Shown here in pieces: positions 9,813 through 22,054 of a stretch of 64,000 nucleotides of DNA; within the stretch, counting starts at the first letter, position 1; every line of letters starts with the position of its first letter. The stretch comes from Paramacrobiotus metropolitanus (lineage: Eukaryota > Tardigrada > Eutardigrada > Parachela > Macrobiotidae): positions 124,001 to 188,000 of the forward strand of contig NW_026570274.1 in NCBI RefSeq assembly GCF_019649055.1, in the 5' to 3' direction. Under the pieces are notes generated by a model. It saw only the letters and a program-made list of their open reading frames with translations, made no database searches and was not told the origin of the DNA. The position numbers and the translations under genes are program-made.

Positions 9813-12800
9813 ATGGCAAGCATGAAACTGCACAGAATTTTCCTGCCTATCCTGCAGTTGATTTTCGTTATCCTGCCCATCAGCAGCACATCCACCTCGA
9901 CCAGCACCACCGCCCATATCAGTTTATTAAAAGCGCGCATTCTCTCGCAGCTGGGTCTCCGCGATCCATCCGCGTACAGTCGCTACGACATTGTCTGGCC
10001 AGCCCTCACCCCCTCTTCATCCTCCCGATCCCCCCGCTCCCCATCATCACCCCCGGGCAGTCCGCTTCTGTTGGGTATGGAGCTGTTCGGCCGCGGGATG
10101 TCGGTGTACCTGGACAGGAAGAACCTGACCAGTCCGGGCTTCCAGACGGTGCTGCTGTCCGCGGCGGGAGTGCCGTATCTCGTGCAGAGTGCGCCGCACG
10201 GACGACAGTGTCATTATCGGGGACGGGCGGAGATCTGTGTGGCCGGAGTGTGTCAGGAGGGCGGATTGAGCGGCTACGTGAAGATCGACGGAGACGATGT
10301 GCAGATTAAACCGCTGCCTGCGGCTGTCTCAAATCGCTTGAGGTGAGTGAGTAAGCAGGCAGTGATGCTGCGATAGAATCCAGTTGAACTGTATGACTGT
10401 AATCGTATTTACGTTAATAGTAAAATAATACAAATAAATACAAAATTAATACTAAAATACAAAATTAATACTAAAGTACAAAATTAATACTAAAAATAAT
10501 ACAATAAAATAATAATACAATAAAATACAATAAAATAATACAACAAACAATAATACAATAAAATAATACAATAAAATAATACAATAAACAATAATACAAT
10601 AATATAATACAATAAAATAATACTAAAAATACAAAATTAATACTAAAATACAAAATTAATACTAAAAATAATACAATAAAATAATAATACAATAAAATAC
10701 AATAAAATAATACAACAAACAATAATACAATAAAATAATACAATAAAATAATACAATAAACAATAATACAATAATACAATAATATAATACAATAAAATAA
10801 TACTAAAAATACAAAATTAATACTAAGGCCTTGTCCCGAATTCAAAGCGAATCTCGTTATGGTACGGTTGCTCAACCGCACGAGGTGGCTGTATGCAGTG
10901 GCCACGCCTACAGATACGGTACGCGAAGCCACCTCGCGAGGTGGAGTTGCTGTATCGCAACGAGATTCGTTTTGAATTCGGGACGAGGCCTAAAATACAA
11001 AATTAATACTAAAATTAATAAAGGAATTAACAGATTAACGGTTAATCTGTTAATGCCTTTATTAATTTTAGTATTAATTTTGTGTTTGTTTACGTCCGTT
11101 AGTTCCGTTGTTACGTTATGTTTATTTACGTTTATGGTAGTCAGCGTGTTTACATGCAATGTATTACAGTAATTTTTTGCTGGTTTTATAATATTTGTTA
11201 TTTGTATTTATTTACGTTGCAGGGGCTTGCAGTTGGTTTATTTTGATGTTTGTTGATACTGACATTTTTCCTGTACTGTAATTAAATCGTAGACCTGTTT
11301 GGCATTGTCATCTTAATATGGAATTTCTTGGTTTATTATTAAAATTTTGTTTTGAATTTCTGTATGCCGTAGACTGGCGGAAGACGTCCATTACCGGTGA
11401 TAATGGACGTCTTCCGCCGGTCTTTGCCATGCAGAAACTCAAAACAAATAATTAAGCAAAAAAAACAACTAATAATTAAGCAAAAAATGCATAGTGATAA
11501 TTTATCACTATGAATTTTTTGCTTAATTTTTTCGTGAATTTAACCTGTGATTTAAATAATCGTGTGGGCATGCAGTTTTGTGCGATTAATAATTAATATG
11601 ATAATTTTAACTTAAATTACTGCTTTTCAACTCGAACTGCGTGAGTTATCTAATTGGCAAAATTGGCTGCGTTTTAAAGTGCTCCGCCGAAGTAGTTCTT
11701 AATAATAGTTTATTTTTTTAGAATGTCTGCTGTCTGGCTACAGCTGTCTGCTACTGCTGTCTGGCTGATTCTTTTATTATTTATTTTTTTTCCTGAGTAA
11801 CGATAGAGTGCAAAATGTACGCAATTTGGAAAAAGTGTTGAAATGCTAATAAACGATCATATACATGGTAGTAACGTGGATCAGTGTTTTCCTTTCCAGA
11901 GAGGCCACCGGTGCTCATTTAGCCAAACGGTTGGAGCCTCTGGAGCACTGGGACGAGTTGCGGGAGTTGAATGTGGACATGATCGACGGCAACACCCTGC
12001 AAGTGCCTCCTTTGCTGTCCCGCTCCTCTCTAGTCCAGGAGATCCGCCAACGCTACGGCTTCCTCCACGACCACGAACTGGTCGTGCCGCCCGACGTCCT
12101 CGCCATCTCCGACGACGTGGCCACCGCCGACGGGGGCCGCCTGCAGCTGGCCATTGCGGTGTTTGTTGACCAGACGATGGCCGGTCTGCTGCAGCAGCAG
12201 TACACCACGCTCGATGAACAGACCAACGCCGTTCTGGCCGCGCTCAACGCCGTGCAGGTGCTCTTCGACGACGACAGCTTCGGCCAGCCCAAACTCAGGA
12301 TTGTCGTCAAGCGGATCATTATTGATCAGACTGGCAAGACGTTTAAAGGTACTGTACATCTTTAAATAACGATGCTGTGGAGCACACCGTGCTACTGGAT
12401 TGATCATGATTTTCGTAGTGTAACGGCTGCATCGCCATGAATTCCTTGCTTCAGTATGCTGCATATAGGACTGATGTCGTAATTTGTAAATATGTACGAG
12501 TCTATACGAAATTGTCAAATCTTTTTCTAATTTGTCAGGTCCACGCAATAAGAACGGTTTTTGATTGTCGGTGTTTATCGTTTCGGATAGCGATTGTGGT
12601 AGCGCAAATAGTTTAAAATTAAATAAAATAAATCAGAAATTATTGTCGAAATAAATTTCGGTTTTACATTTTTAAAAGAAATCTCATTTAAAAATAAAAT
12701 TTACTTTTTTAAGTTAAACTTTGTGCGTGAAACGTTTTTATTTCTTGACTCGGGAAGGTGTTGTACGAGCATAAGGCATTCGAGCAACAATAGAATATGC

Positions 12801-13968
12801 ATGGAGTTCGTCTTAAAGTATTTTACGATTAGTACCCTATGGCTGTGTAGGTGACGGTGAAGCGGAACAGTATTTATTGGACTTTTGCCAGTATCAGGAT
12901 CAGTTGGGCAGCGCCGTGGGCGGCACCGACTGGGACGTGACGGTGGCGCTGACCGGGCTGGACATCTACGGCGTCCTGGACGACGTGCGCAAGGACCAGA
13001 TGTACGCCGGCATACAGTTCCCCGATAATCGCGTCTACGGCGTCACCGGCTGTATGTTTGTTTTTTGTTCTACCAGTCACCGAATCACGACAGTCTTTCC
13101 AATTGGCTTTATTCTGTTGCAGTGACATTTACGGGCGGAGCGTGTCGGGCGCATCGCAACTGTGTCGTCGCTGAATTCCGCAAAGAGATGGAGAACGTGG
13201 ATACGATCGCGCATGAGGTGACGAACACTAGCAATAAAGTCTTCGTGAAAATTTGTTTGTATTTATTTTATTTGCCCGCAGTTATTCTTAAAAATCCATA
13301 ACGCAGATTGTTTACTGAATTTTTTAAAATTAACGAAATAGCAGTAGCTACTGCAAACTCGAACTTGGAAATGCATTGTACTTTGTATTTGTAACGTCGT
13401 GGAATCGTAGTGCAATGGATCGATGATTCGATACTTCGGTTGCGGTGAGCCTAAATCCGTTATTTACAGTAATTCAGCACGCAGTGTATATTTGATATTT
13501 AGTATTGCCCTTGCCGTTAAAATTTTTTCTATCATCACCTTATAATTTGGTTGCGATACTTGCTTTTTTCTACGGATACTCGCATAACTGACTTACTTGC
13601 CGATTGGTGTTTGCTTGATAACGTTTCTCTCTTCTTTGCTGCGAAGTTTCTATTTGCCCCTTCCATCTTTTTGCAAAAATTACATATGACGTTACTCGAT
13701 AAACACCTTTAATATAATATAAAATATACCACAGTGAAATTATGTGCTCTTGCAGCTGGGTCACGCGTTGGGCATGAGCCACGACGGGAGCAGCAACACG
13801 TGCAGCAGCTACAGCGGCAACATCATGTCCTTGAGTAGCGCCAAGCAGCGCCTCGGCTGGTCCGCCTGCAGCGTCAAGAGCTTCCACGACTTCCTCACCA
13901 ACGGCAAAGGTCACTGTCTCCATGCCCACAGTGATGAACCGGAAGTGGCTGCGTTGACGAATGGATGA
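9813..13968 (+). CDS. Secreted ADAMTS-like (M12B) metalloprotease, five exons
   Basis: Exons: 9813-10342, 11900-12348, 12851-13051, 13123-13217, 13756-13968. Phases close and give 495 residues. A signal peptide (MASMKLHRIFLPILQLIFVI) is followed by an M12B-type prodomain (CHYRGRAEICVAGVC) and a reprolysin domain. Joining exons 4 and 5 creates the zinc site HELGHALGMSHDG with its three His ligands and catalytic Glu; the Met-turn is NIMS. The end, WSACSVKSFHDFLTNGKGHC, is the ADAMTS-type C-terminal edge of the catalytic domain. The protein then stops without disintegrin, thrombospondin or cysteine-rich modules, so it would be a free secreted protease unless more exons follow that I do not see. 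An ATG at 9822 is an alternative start. The likely role is extracellular matrix or protein processing. Confidence 0.85.
10440..10826. repeat. Tandem AT-rich repeat (about 172-bp period) in intron 1
   Basis: A low-complexity array of aataataca and acaataaa words. A block starting near 10501 is repeated almost exactly from 10673, so a unit of about 172 bp has been duplicated. Its minus strand is open but encodes only low-complexity Ile/Tyr/Leu runs and is not a gene. Confidence 0.85.
10826..10991. mobile_element. MITE-like hairpin element
   Basis: Inverted ends of about 33 bp, aggccttgtcccgaattcaa at the left and its near-complement at 10959-10991, flank a core with further short palindromes (cacctcgcgaggtg). 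It is inserted in the AT-rich tandem repeat. It has no ORF. Size and structure fit a miniature inverted-repeat element. Confidence 0.7.
10997..11083. repeat. 87-bp near-perfect palindrome
   Basis: The 43-bp arms 10997-11039 and 11041-11083 are reverse complements with a single mismatch and a one-base centre, immediately right of the hairpin element. This would extrude or fold as a long hairpin in RNA. Confidence 0.9.
11341..11450. repeat. 110-bp imperfect palindrome
   Basis: The inner arms agactggcggaagacgtcca (from 11371, 23 bp) and 11401-11423 are complementary with one mismatch around a 7-nt loop. Weaker pairing continues outward to arms of about 50 bp. Confidence 0.85.
11474..11528. repeat. 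55-bp near-perfect palindrome
   Basis: Arms of about 27 bp (aattaagcaaaaaatgcata and onward, centre near 11500) pair with one or two mismatches. It is the fourth hairpin in 700 bp of the same intron. Confidence 0.85.
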
Positions 13969-15593
13969 GCGGCATAAACTGTGTTTTACTGTTTGTTCTC
14001 ATTTTAAATATTTTTCCCGGTTGGGCTACTGTTTTTCTAGTCTGATACTTTTTTCCAGTATTTCTTTTCCGGTGCATTTAGCGGACGGTGAGTTGATCTG
14101 AACCTGTGATACAGTAGTACGAGTAATTAATTTATTGATCGTTCAAGTATACGACGTTTTGCTTTACTCATTTTCTCTGTGATTCATTTCGTCGTAGATT
14201 TTATTGCTTGGAAATTGTGGCTTAACGGTGCATTTTAAACAGTTACAATGCGCAGATGCAGAAGTTGCCGGAATTTGAAGATTTATATGCCACAGTCGCA
14301 TGTTGCATTCACATTTGCGGCTGCATTAGATTGCAGTGATCTTTGAAGGAAATTAGAGCTATAGATATTTATACAGTAGATTCACTTGTACGGTAAATGT
14401 ATTACTAATTATTTATTTTTTCCTTTGCGTTGGTACGATAAAGCAGACCAACGGACCCGCAGTTTTACTATGCAGCTTAATTGTCCGCGTATTCTATAAA
14501 CAAACCTGTAAATACGTCATTCAGAGGATTGGTCTTATCCATGACATTCAATCGACGGCATTTACACTGACGTTCGACATAAACTGTGCCTCATCCAGTG
14601 TCCTTTGCAATCCATCCTGGCTTGACTAATAATTGTCGTTTTCAAGCAGCGAATTGAGTAAGTATGCAAAAGATGTGGCTAATTTTAATCAAGGACTTGC
14701 TGTTACAGTGCTTCTCTTAAATTATGTATATTGAAACGCTCCGATTACAGATAAACGTTATGGGCTAAAATGATCCCGCTTATTAATAATTGCATAACGC
14801 TCCGTTTTTTCATTGGTTGAATAGGCTCAGTACATGGCACTACATGCGTCTTGAACTGCACCTGTAAGAAAACCACTATAATTAATTTTGACAAAAATTA
14901 ATGTTGTCTCAACTCATGTATCATTATACATAGAATAATCAGTAATTTTTGACATTCTACAATTTTTCGTGATTGTAGTATGAAATGGGCTGCCCTCCAC
15001 TTCTTTCCACAAAGACCATTAAGCATCTTGTTACGCTCCCACGCCTTTAACAAAATACCAAGGACTACAATAATTTATTTAATTGACCATTATGGCATTA
15101 TCCGGGAGGTTCTCGTTTTGTATTTTCTTGGATTGTAATGAGTGATGCAAAATTTTTCTTGTGGTCAGCGCCAGGAATAAAAGGTGAGCGAGACAGCTAA
15201 CAATAACTTTGTCCGCATTTCAGTTCTTCTCAAACGTTAAAGGACCTGCACCAAATATAACCCTCCCAACTTGTTCTACCGTGTACGAGTGACATCGCAG
15301 CCCACACGTGCGCAGTTTCCTGTAGACCGATTATTTATTGATACAGCGCTCGATATCGTTGCAGCTAACGGGAATTATTCTGACAATCTGTAGTTCCGGT
15401 TAAGAGCACATAAATAACAGGCTTATTTTATCCCGCATACAAGCACTATATTCGCGCGAACTTTGTTTCTATTTCAAAGGTAGCGCAGCGGCACGGAATC
15501 TATTGTGTACTCGCATTGCAAATTTCTGTTGTTGATTTTTTATGTTGTTTCCTTGTTGTTAGTGGTTCATTTGTGTTACTGGATACATTCAGC
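13969..15593. other. Intergenic, no gene seen
   Basis: No ORF with coding character and no exon-like segment flanked by good splice sites. It holds the 3' flank of the metalloprotease gene and the upstream region of the peptide-precursor gene. Confidence 0.5.
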
Positions 15594-16507
15594 ATGAAAC
15601 CGAAGCATGATAGTTTGTTTTTCCTTCTCACTATTTTATCATTTTCGGCGCTTGTGCATTCGTGGTTGCTAGTCGATCGTCCGATGATTCCTGTGGTAAG
15701 TATACCCGTTATAACATTTCATCGCTGAACTGTTGTCCGTTTCCGAAACCAAACAAGTACCTTGAGGTCACTCTTTTTACTTTGCTTTGCATCTATAAAA
15801 TACGATTATGCGGGTAGAACTATCTCAGAGTGCTTTATACATAATTACAATTATGGGACGCGAGAAACAGTTTCTACTAACTGCTGTTAATAACACAGTT
15901 AGTGTGCAGATGCAGTTACTGTTGAAACTATTACGTGCTTACTTTGTCACACATTTTTAGGAACAACAACAAGCGGCAGCCAATCATTTTGGCGTGCCAG
16001 TACAGCACCTTAAACAGTACATGCGATTACCGAGCCAGTCGCAAACTGAACGACAACGCCGATTGAACGCTGCCTTTTTAAAAGGCCTGGCCAAAACATT
16101 TGGTAAGTTTCTCTTAATTATGTATTTAAAATTATGAAAAACCGGCATGCTACAGGTAGATCGGTGATTGGTACTCAAGTTATTCGGTACCTCTGTACAT
16201 AGGTAGTAAGTACCAACCTGAATAACTACTCTAGATATCACACCCTCAGTATATAATTACATACCATATGTCTGTGGTATGAACGTTTTTAGATAGTCAT
16301 CAATTTGATTACAAAGGTACAGTATACGAAATAGTCACTGCAGGAATTTGTTGAATGGGGAATATGATTTCCAACTAATAAAATATTAACTAATTGTAAG
16401 AAAATGCTCAGTAAGAGCTCCAGTGTAAAAATGCTTTAGCATAAATCTTTCCATTCACAGGCAAACAAATTCTTATTAACGAAGATATTGGAGCCAGCTA
16501 TCCTTGA
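15594..16507 (+). CDS. Small secreted peptide precursor (candidate amidated neuropeptide), copy 1
   Basis: Exons: 15594-15695, 15961-16102, 16461-16507. Phases close and give 96 residues. A signal peptide begins MKPKHDSLFFLLTILSF. A linker follows, then a dibasic site (ERQRR) and LNAAFLKGLAKTF followed by GK, the layout of a prohormone cleaved after RR and amidated at the glycine. The tail after GK is 13 residues. A paralogue on the minus strand (33887-34414) keeps the signal peptide, the spacer and the same core with equal exon phases, which supports a real gene. The core loosely resembles PDF/PDH peptides (N-[AS]-x-[FL]-[LI]-x-G-L). That assignment is tentative; it is shorter than the usual 18 residues. 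Confidence 0.7.
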
Positions 16508-17364
16508 TCTCAACCCAAATGGATCGCACACTTCCGAAATTCCCCGTACGAACGTGTCCCATACCAGAAATCATAACGGCATTGTTAGCTGAACACAATG
16601 TAACAAAGGTTTAATATCCATGAGTTTGATGTTTGGGAATTAATAGCAACTACACAGGTTCATAATAAATGTATCTAACTACGTCGAACTTTCCTCTCTT
16701 GTATGTACAATACAAGTACATATGTACGCATATAGTGTACCTCACTAGCGCCAGATTTGGGTTTTTGATAACTACTGTAAGTTTTCTACCACTATGACTG
16801 TTAATTTTTTTGTTACCTTACTAACGCGACCAATTGTAGCTCTAAATAATGTATGTTAGATATTTAATAAAACAACTTCCCCAGAATGTACCAACTTCAG
16901 TTGTTTTCTTCGGTTCGATGATCCAAAGTATGAGCCTAATGACTACGTTTTTTTAAAGAGTTCAGAACAGCTGGTCATTGCAGAACGTCATTACAAGCCT
17001 ATCATGTGACCGAAAAACAGTCAAAGTTTCACGGTTATTTCACTACGTAGGCGTAAAGTGACGAGATGTAGGATATTAAACCCAACCGCAGCACTCAGCA
17101 TGGCCTTTCTTTATACGACGTTATAGACGGTCGTATAACTAGGGAAGTGCACCGCTGTAGCTAGCACTAAAAGACCGAAGCGAAGCTAGAAATGATCTGA
17201 GATACCTGTTTAATGTTGTAGTACAGTTTTTAACTTGTAGACATTTAAAGGACGGTTGCATTTTCACCCATTTGAAATCTTCGTATTTAGTTGACTTCAT
17301 CCAACCATTACAACATTCAGGGTATCTATAAATTCATAGACAAAGCAGTTTTACGCTAAGGTTT
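16508..17364. other. Intergenic, with a small hairpin
   Basis: No coding signal. ttatacgac and gtcgtataa form a 9-bp inverted pair near 17112-17138. The motif gaccgaagcgaagc at 17171 recurs inverted near 20792, on the other side of the Helitron-type ORF. Confidence 0.5.
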
Positions 17365-20300
17365 TTAGGACATTCGTTGTAACCGCTCTAATTCACGTTT
17401 TCTTTGGTGAGTGGCTTTCTTCTGTTTGATCGACTGCAACAACTGAAATGGAAAGACCGGTTCGACGGCCAAACCATTCCAAGACTTTACGCGTGAAAAT
17501 CCGACGTATATAAGCCCAGACGCAAATTCACGTCTTCCAATGTGTATGACGGCCTTGTCGCATGTTATGCCTTGGCCTTTGTGAATCGTAATAGCCCAAG
17601 CCAAGGTTAACGGAAACTGTGTTCTGGAGCAGTTTTGAGACTTCTCCGTCCATTTGGTTGTTATTGGCGCAATTGGAACGCAGTTGTTTGCGAAAGTTGG
17701 ACCAGTATACTTGTCAAATTCTACTAAAATAACGAATGGCAAGGAATCCGTCGGTGATGTGCCAGGTTCGTACACAATGTCTCTGACATATCCTAAGGCA
17801 CCATTAACGAGCCCCTTTGCAGTCCACAGGTTGCGTTTGAGCATCACTCGGCTTCCTCGTGAAAGGTACAGGGTTGACTCCAGCCCCATAGCCTGCTCCT
17901 CGGTTCCTAACAAACCACAAAATGGTTTAAACGCAAAAATAACAAACCACACATTCTTGCCCTTTGATGCCATATTCCCGTTGTGGTCCGCTCGTATGCG
18001 GGCTACCGGCATATTAAGGTTAGTAAGGGCTTTTTCGTTAAAGCTTCGAGCAGGGTCTCTTTCCGAAAATAGATGAAGCGCTCCACGAAAGCCGATCTGA
18101 TCTTCGGCAGGTAAAAGGGAATGAACTCTAGTCATAATTTTGTCGTAATCATCTTGGGTGGAATCGCCGGTGCTGATTCGATCCAGTGCATCACGTAAAT
18201 GCTGCTGTTCGGTGTCGGTGCCGCTCTGTCGGTGTGAGGTTTGAAGAATGAAGGACTTCGTAAATGCAGTACGGTAGATCATCTGTCCATAGTCGGCAAG
18301 CTCGCCAGCAAAGCCGTCCCCGTACAAGGGCCTGTCCAGCACTGGAGGTAGCTGATTAATGTCTCCAAATAGGTAGACAAACATCCCGCCAAAGGGTTCA
18401 TCAGAATTCTCAGGTTTTGCCTGCCTGCATCGTTTGTCCATTTTAGCCAGCAGTGCACATTCATACCGATACCAGTAATCTTTTATCTTCCACCGTGGTG
18501 TCAGTATCTTGTGTATGAACTGCTGCGAGCGCTCCACAAAGTACCAGTCTGCAATTAACGGATTCTCTTGTAACGCTTTTGTTCGTCTTCGAAGTATCTC
18601 CTTTTCGGTACAGTTTTCGGAGGTTGTCGTCGGATCGATCAGGTCAAATATTTCTGGCCAATAAAGGTCTGCCGCTGACAAAGTAAAAAATATTGTCGGT
18701 ACGCCAATTGACCTGACCATATCAGCTAACTCCGCGCTTCGTTGAAACCAGTATGATCGGGTGCCGCGCAGTTTAGCCCCGTAATTCATAATCTGCTTGA
18801 TGAGTTGCGGGTTGTGATTTAACATCTCCCGTAGCTGCTCCGATGTCACATTTCCCAAGGAGCTTTTCCTTACAAAAATTTGGCCTGTTTGGAGAGCTTG
18901 CCAACGCAAGACGCTGTTCAAGGCAAAAAACCGGAACGTAGGATGCTTCGCAAATCTCCCATCCGCAAGGCGCATTAAATGTTTGAAATATTCAGTTTCT
19001 GTAACTGGATTTGCGCGTCCTCGGTTGTCTCGCAGATCAGCATTTCCGGTTGGAAATAGACAGGGAAACGCTTGGGCTATGTAACCGGCAGTGTTAAATT
19101 CATCGATGGGCACTTCGTTCATTGCCGGATACGGAACCCGTACATCGTCCGCTCCAATGGCTTCCCTGATTTGGGCTGCCTGGTTAATTTGCATTATGTT
19201 GGGCACACCAGTGTCGCTAACTCGTTCAACCTCATCAGAAAACTCCGCTGGTATAGCATTCATAGTTGCCAGTAGCGAATGCAGATTACCATCCTGGGGC
19301 AAAGAATTCAGTGCTCTTTCGTCGATTTGGATGTCCTTGTACCACATGTTGTGCTTCTTAAGCCATAACAACGCCCGTCGTACTCTCGATGCGGATACTC
19401 TGAACGCCGTGTAGTTGTCAGCATCGTGGCGACTGGTGACTACCACAGACATGAGATCGCTTGGGTGGTGTGGAAGTTTTTTTGCAAAACCTTTCACATC
19501 TTGCAGAAAGTTAATAACGTTTCCAGTATATCCCAGCTGTTGACCTTTACCAATTTTGTATACGGAGACAACGGGATGGACTTTCGCTATTAACTGTTGC
19601 TCTATAAACGATAAGCATTTCAGTGCGGGTGGAATTTCGCCAGGATCCATATTGTTGCTTTTCGCAAATTTTGGATTCGGTTTGCGGCAGTTTGCACAGA
19701 GCTGCTTGCTGTCGAGCTTCAGGCCAGGCCAGGCTTCGTTACATTTTTTGCAGGTCGACCATTTGAATTGTTGCATTTTTTGTTCAAGTGTTGTGGCTAT
19801 AATCTGCGGGTTTAACAGATTGCTAATGCGGCGTGTTCGTGCGTGTGCTGTTGCATCTCTCTGACGTTCTTCCGCTCTCACACCGGGATTTGCTGCACGG
19901 CGCTGCGCACGACGTTCTCTTTCCCGTCGATTAACGCTTTGTTGGTGCTCTGTTGAGGCGGTACTACGTCTCCGGGCATGCGCTTCCCTGTCTCTGCGTT
20001 GCCTAGATCGCCGTTGGGCTGATGACATATTTGCCCTTCTCCTTGCTTGGCGTTGCGCGTTCTGCTGTTTTATCCTGATTGCGTTTTCTGCTGGTGATGT
20101 CTTTCGATCTAATCGAAAGGAAATTATTTTGAAATTAAAATGCAATGACAGTAAGCTGCAATCAAAATGCATGACATACAGTTTTGTTTATGTGCACGTG
20201 GTCCGGTTTGTCGCGGGGTTGGCTGGTTAGTCACTCCTGAAGGTCCTAGAACCATGCGGACTCTACATGGAATGAATAAATTGCGCTTAACGGCGATGAC

Positions 20301-20377
20301 CGTACCTGCTGAATCGTCCGTTCTTTTTCGTCTTGCAACTCCTCCGGCAGGCGTTTCGCTTTGCGTTTAACGACCAT
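17365..20377 (-). CDS. Helitron Rep/helicase protein, internally deleted
   Basis: Exon 2 (20100 down to 17365) is a continuous ORF. A likely first exon (20377-20306, starting MVVKRKAKR) joins in phase across a 205-bp intron. The N-terminus is a basic Arg/Gln-rich stretch and a CxxC/CxxC zinc motif (CKKCNEAW, CANCRKP). The Helitron-like N-terminal region follows up to KDYWYRYE. There the protein jumps directly to Pif1-type helicase motif II (YLFGDINQLPP) and continues through the later motifs (LTLAWAITIHKGQGIT, YVGFSRV). The HUH nuclease motif, catalytic tyrosine region and Walker A are absent. The junction lies near 18455-18462. Rolling-circle transposition by this copy alone is not expected, yet the frame is open throughout. 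Confidence 0.85.
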
Positions 20378-20628
20378 TTTGTTCAATTAAACAACGAAAT
20401 TTGTGATGCCGGTACGAATATGTATGACCTTTATAATTGTTTTATTTTTTCCAGTACCCATACTTCGATAGTAATACGCGCACATCCATAGCAACTATTC
20501 CTATTGTACATTTTTTATTGTATTATTTTATAGCAGTTTTGGACCCACGGTCAACGCACCGTTGCACCTTTGTGCCTATTAGTATTTATGTGTACCTTGT
20601 AGAAATTTAATGTGTGCGGCTAAAGCTA

Positions 20629-20756
20629 ACTGGTGAGGCTTATACTATGGCCTATACTACGGATTGCGTGGCAGACGGACAGACAGGCTTAGGCTGTTAA
20701 CTGGTGAGGCTTATACTGTGACCTATACTACGTACTGCGTGACAGACGGACAGACA
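20629..20756. repeat. Two 69-bp direct repeats
   Basis: The unit beginning aactggtgaggcttatact at 20629 recurs at 20698 with a few substitutions. Both end in an agacggacagaca word. It lies upstream of the Helitron ORF, possibly inside the element. Confidence 0.8.
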
Positions 20757-20805
20757 AAAGTCCCGTTTTCTTGAACATAGAGGACCTCCGCTTCGCTTCG
20801 GTCGA

Positions 20806-22054
20806 TTATAACGAATTCGCGAATAACGAATTCGAATTCTTCATAATTCATAATTCATCAATTCTATAACGAATTCTTCATTACGGAATTCACAAGTTCT
20901 GTAATGAAGAAAATTTGTAGTGAAATCAAGAAGTCATTACTTTAGGCAAGGTTACTACCCTGTACATCTTGCTTTAATCCAGTTTGTATATGTGTTCAAA
21001 ACAATCAGGGCCATTTTAATTCACTAACTTTTCAACGAAATTGTACAGTTCTTTCTCAGAGAAAACTAATCACATGATGTTGGATGGATACTTATACTAC
21101 AGATATACTGCATGGTTCAATTAACTTTTTTCGATTAAAAGCAGTTATCATTTGGATGCTCCTGTAAGTAACGAATCCTTCCCGAATAATTACGCCGAGT
21201 TCAGGAATTTCCTCAGCCGTTGGCTGGATATACCGTATCTCGCCGATGCGCCGCAAAGGATGATAACATCTTACATAAACTGCAGTTAATTAACCCACAG
21301 AATTAATTAACCCACAGAAATTGTGACAGAATAATAATTTATCATGTATTCATATAGGTGTAATGCATGATTTTACATACAGTGCACAGGTACTGGTAAG
21401 TATTGTATAACTATAACTATAGAAGGTATACAAGCAATACAACTGGAAATGCGTGGTCAAAATATACTATAGAAGTACCTATGCACGCAATGCGTGAAAA
21501 TGGGACTTGTAGAACTCTTTTAGCGACGTATTCGTTATGTAAAGATACGAGTCAGTCACTATCTGCATTACATAATCATTTAACAACTACAAGATAAGGA
21601 AATCGTTAGATTCGGCTTTTCGATAAATAAAATAAAGTTGGCTTGTATGTTTTCACTAGTTGAATTTAACAGAATCTTAACTGTACTGCATTACGTATTA
21701 TAACTGCAATTGTCTTAATTGCTGTAATTAGCCTGTAAACTTGGGTAGTGAACCCTGTACCTGCAAGCACACATTACTGCGTTCCTACTAATGAGTACTA
21801 GTGCATTAGACTTTAGAGTATTTGGAATTTTGTGTGATGGTTCACTCTTCTAATCACTCTAAAGCGAAGCTGTCATCTCTAACAATAAGCAGTTTTAAGA
21901 AACTAACAATAGTTTAGTTTTTGGTATAACGCTTAACTGTATCCAACCTTTTAGTATTTTCTTCGGTGTCCCGCGACTGACAGCATTATTTGTAATTTCT
22001 GTTAAAGCTTCCCATAAGTATTCAGTAAGTATTTCACTCAAACCGTGGACTCGA
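20806..22054. other. Intergenic, AT-rich
   Basis: It begins with repeated aacgaattc words (20815-20910). The rest shows no coding signal; the small ORFs have no motif. It ends at the start codon of the kinase-like gene. Confidence 0.5.

Larger units (their letters stand above)
17171..20805 (-). mobile_element. Helitron-type element, deletion derivative (approximate limits)
   Basis: Limits are set only by the inverted motif gaccgaagcgaagc that flanks the ORF and are uncertain. I did not find a convincing TC start or CTRR end. The element encodes the truncated Rep/helicase described separately. Confidence 0.4.

Noticed and set aside
10471-10932. 153-residue minus-strand ORF of Tyr/Ile/Leu runs
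   Set aside because: Low-complexity translation of the tandem repeat in intron 1 of the metalloprotease gene.
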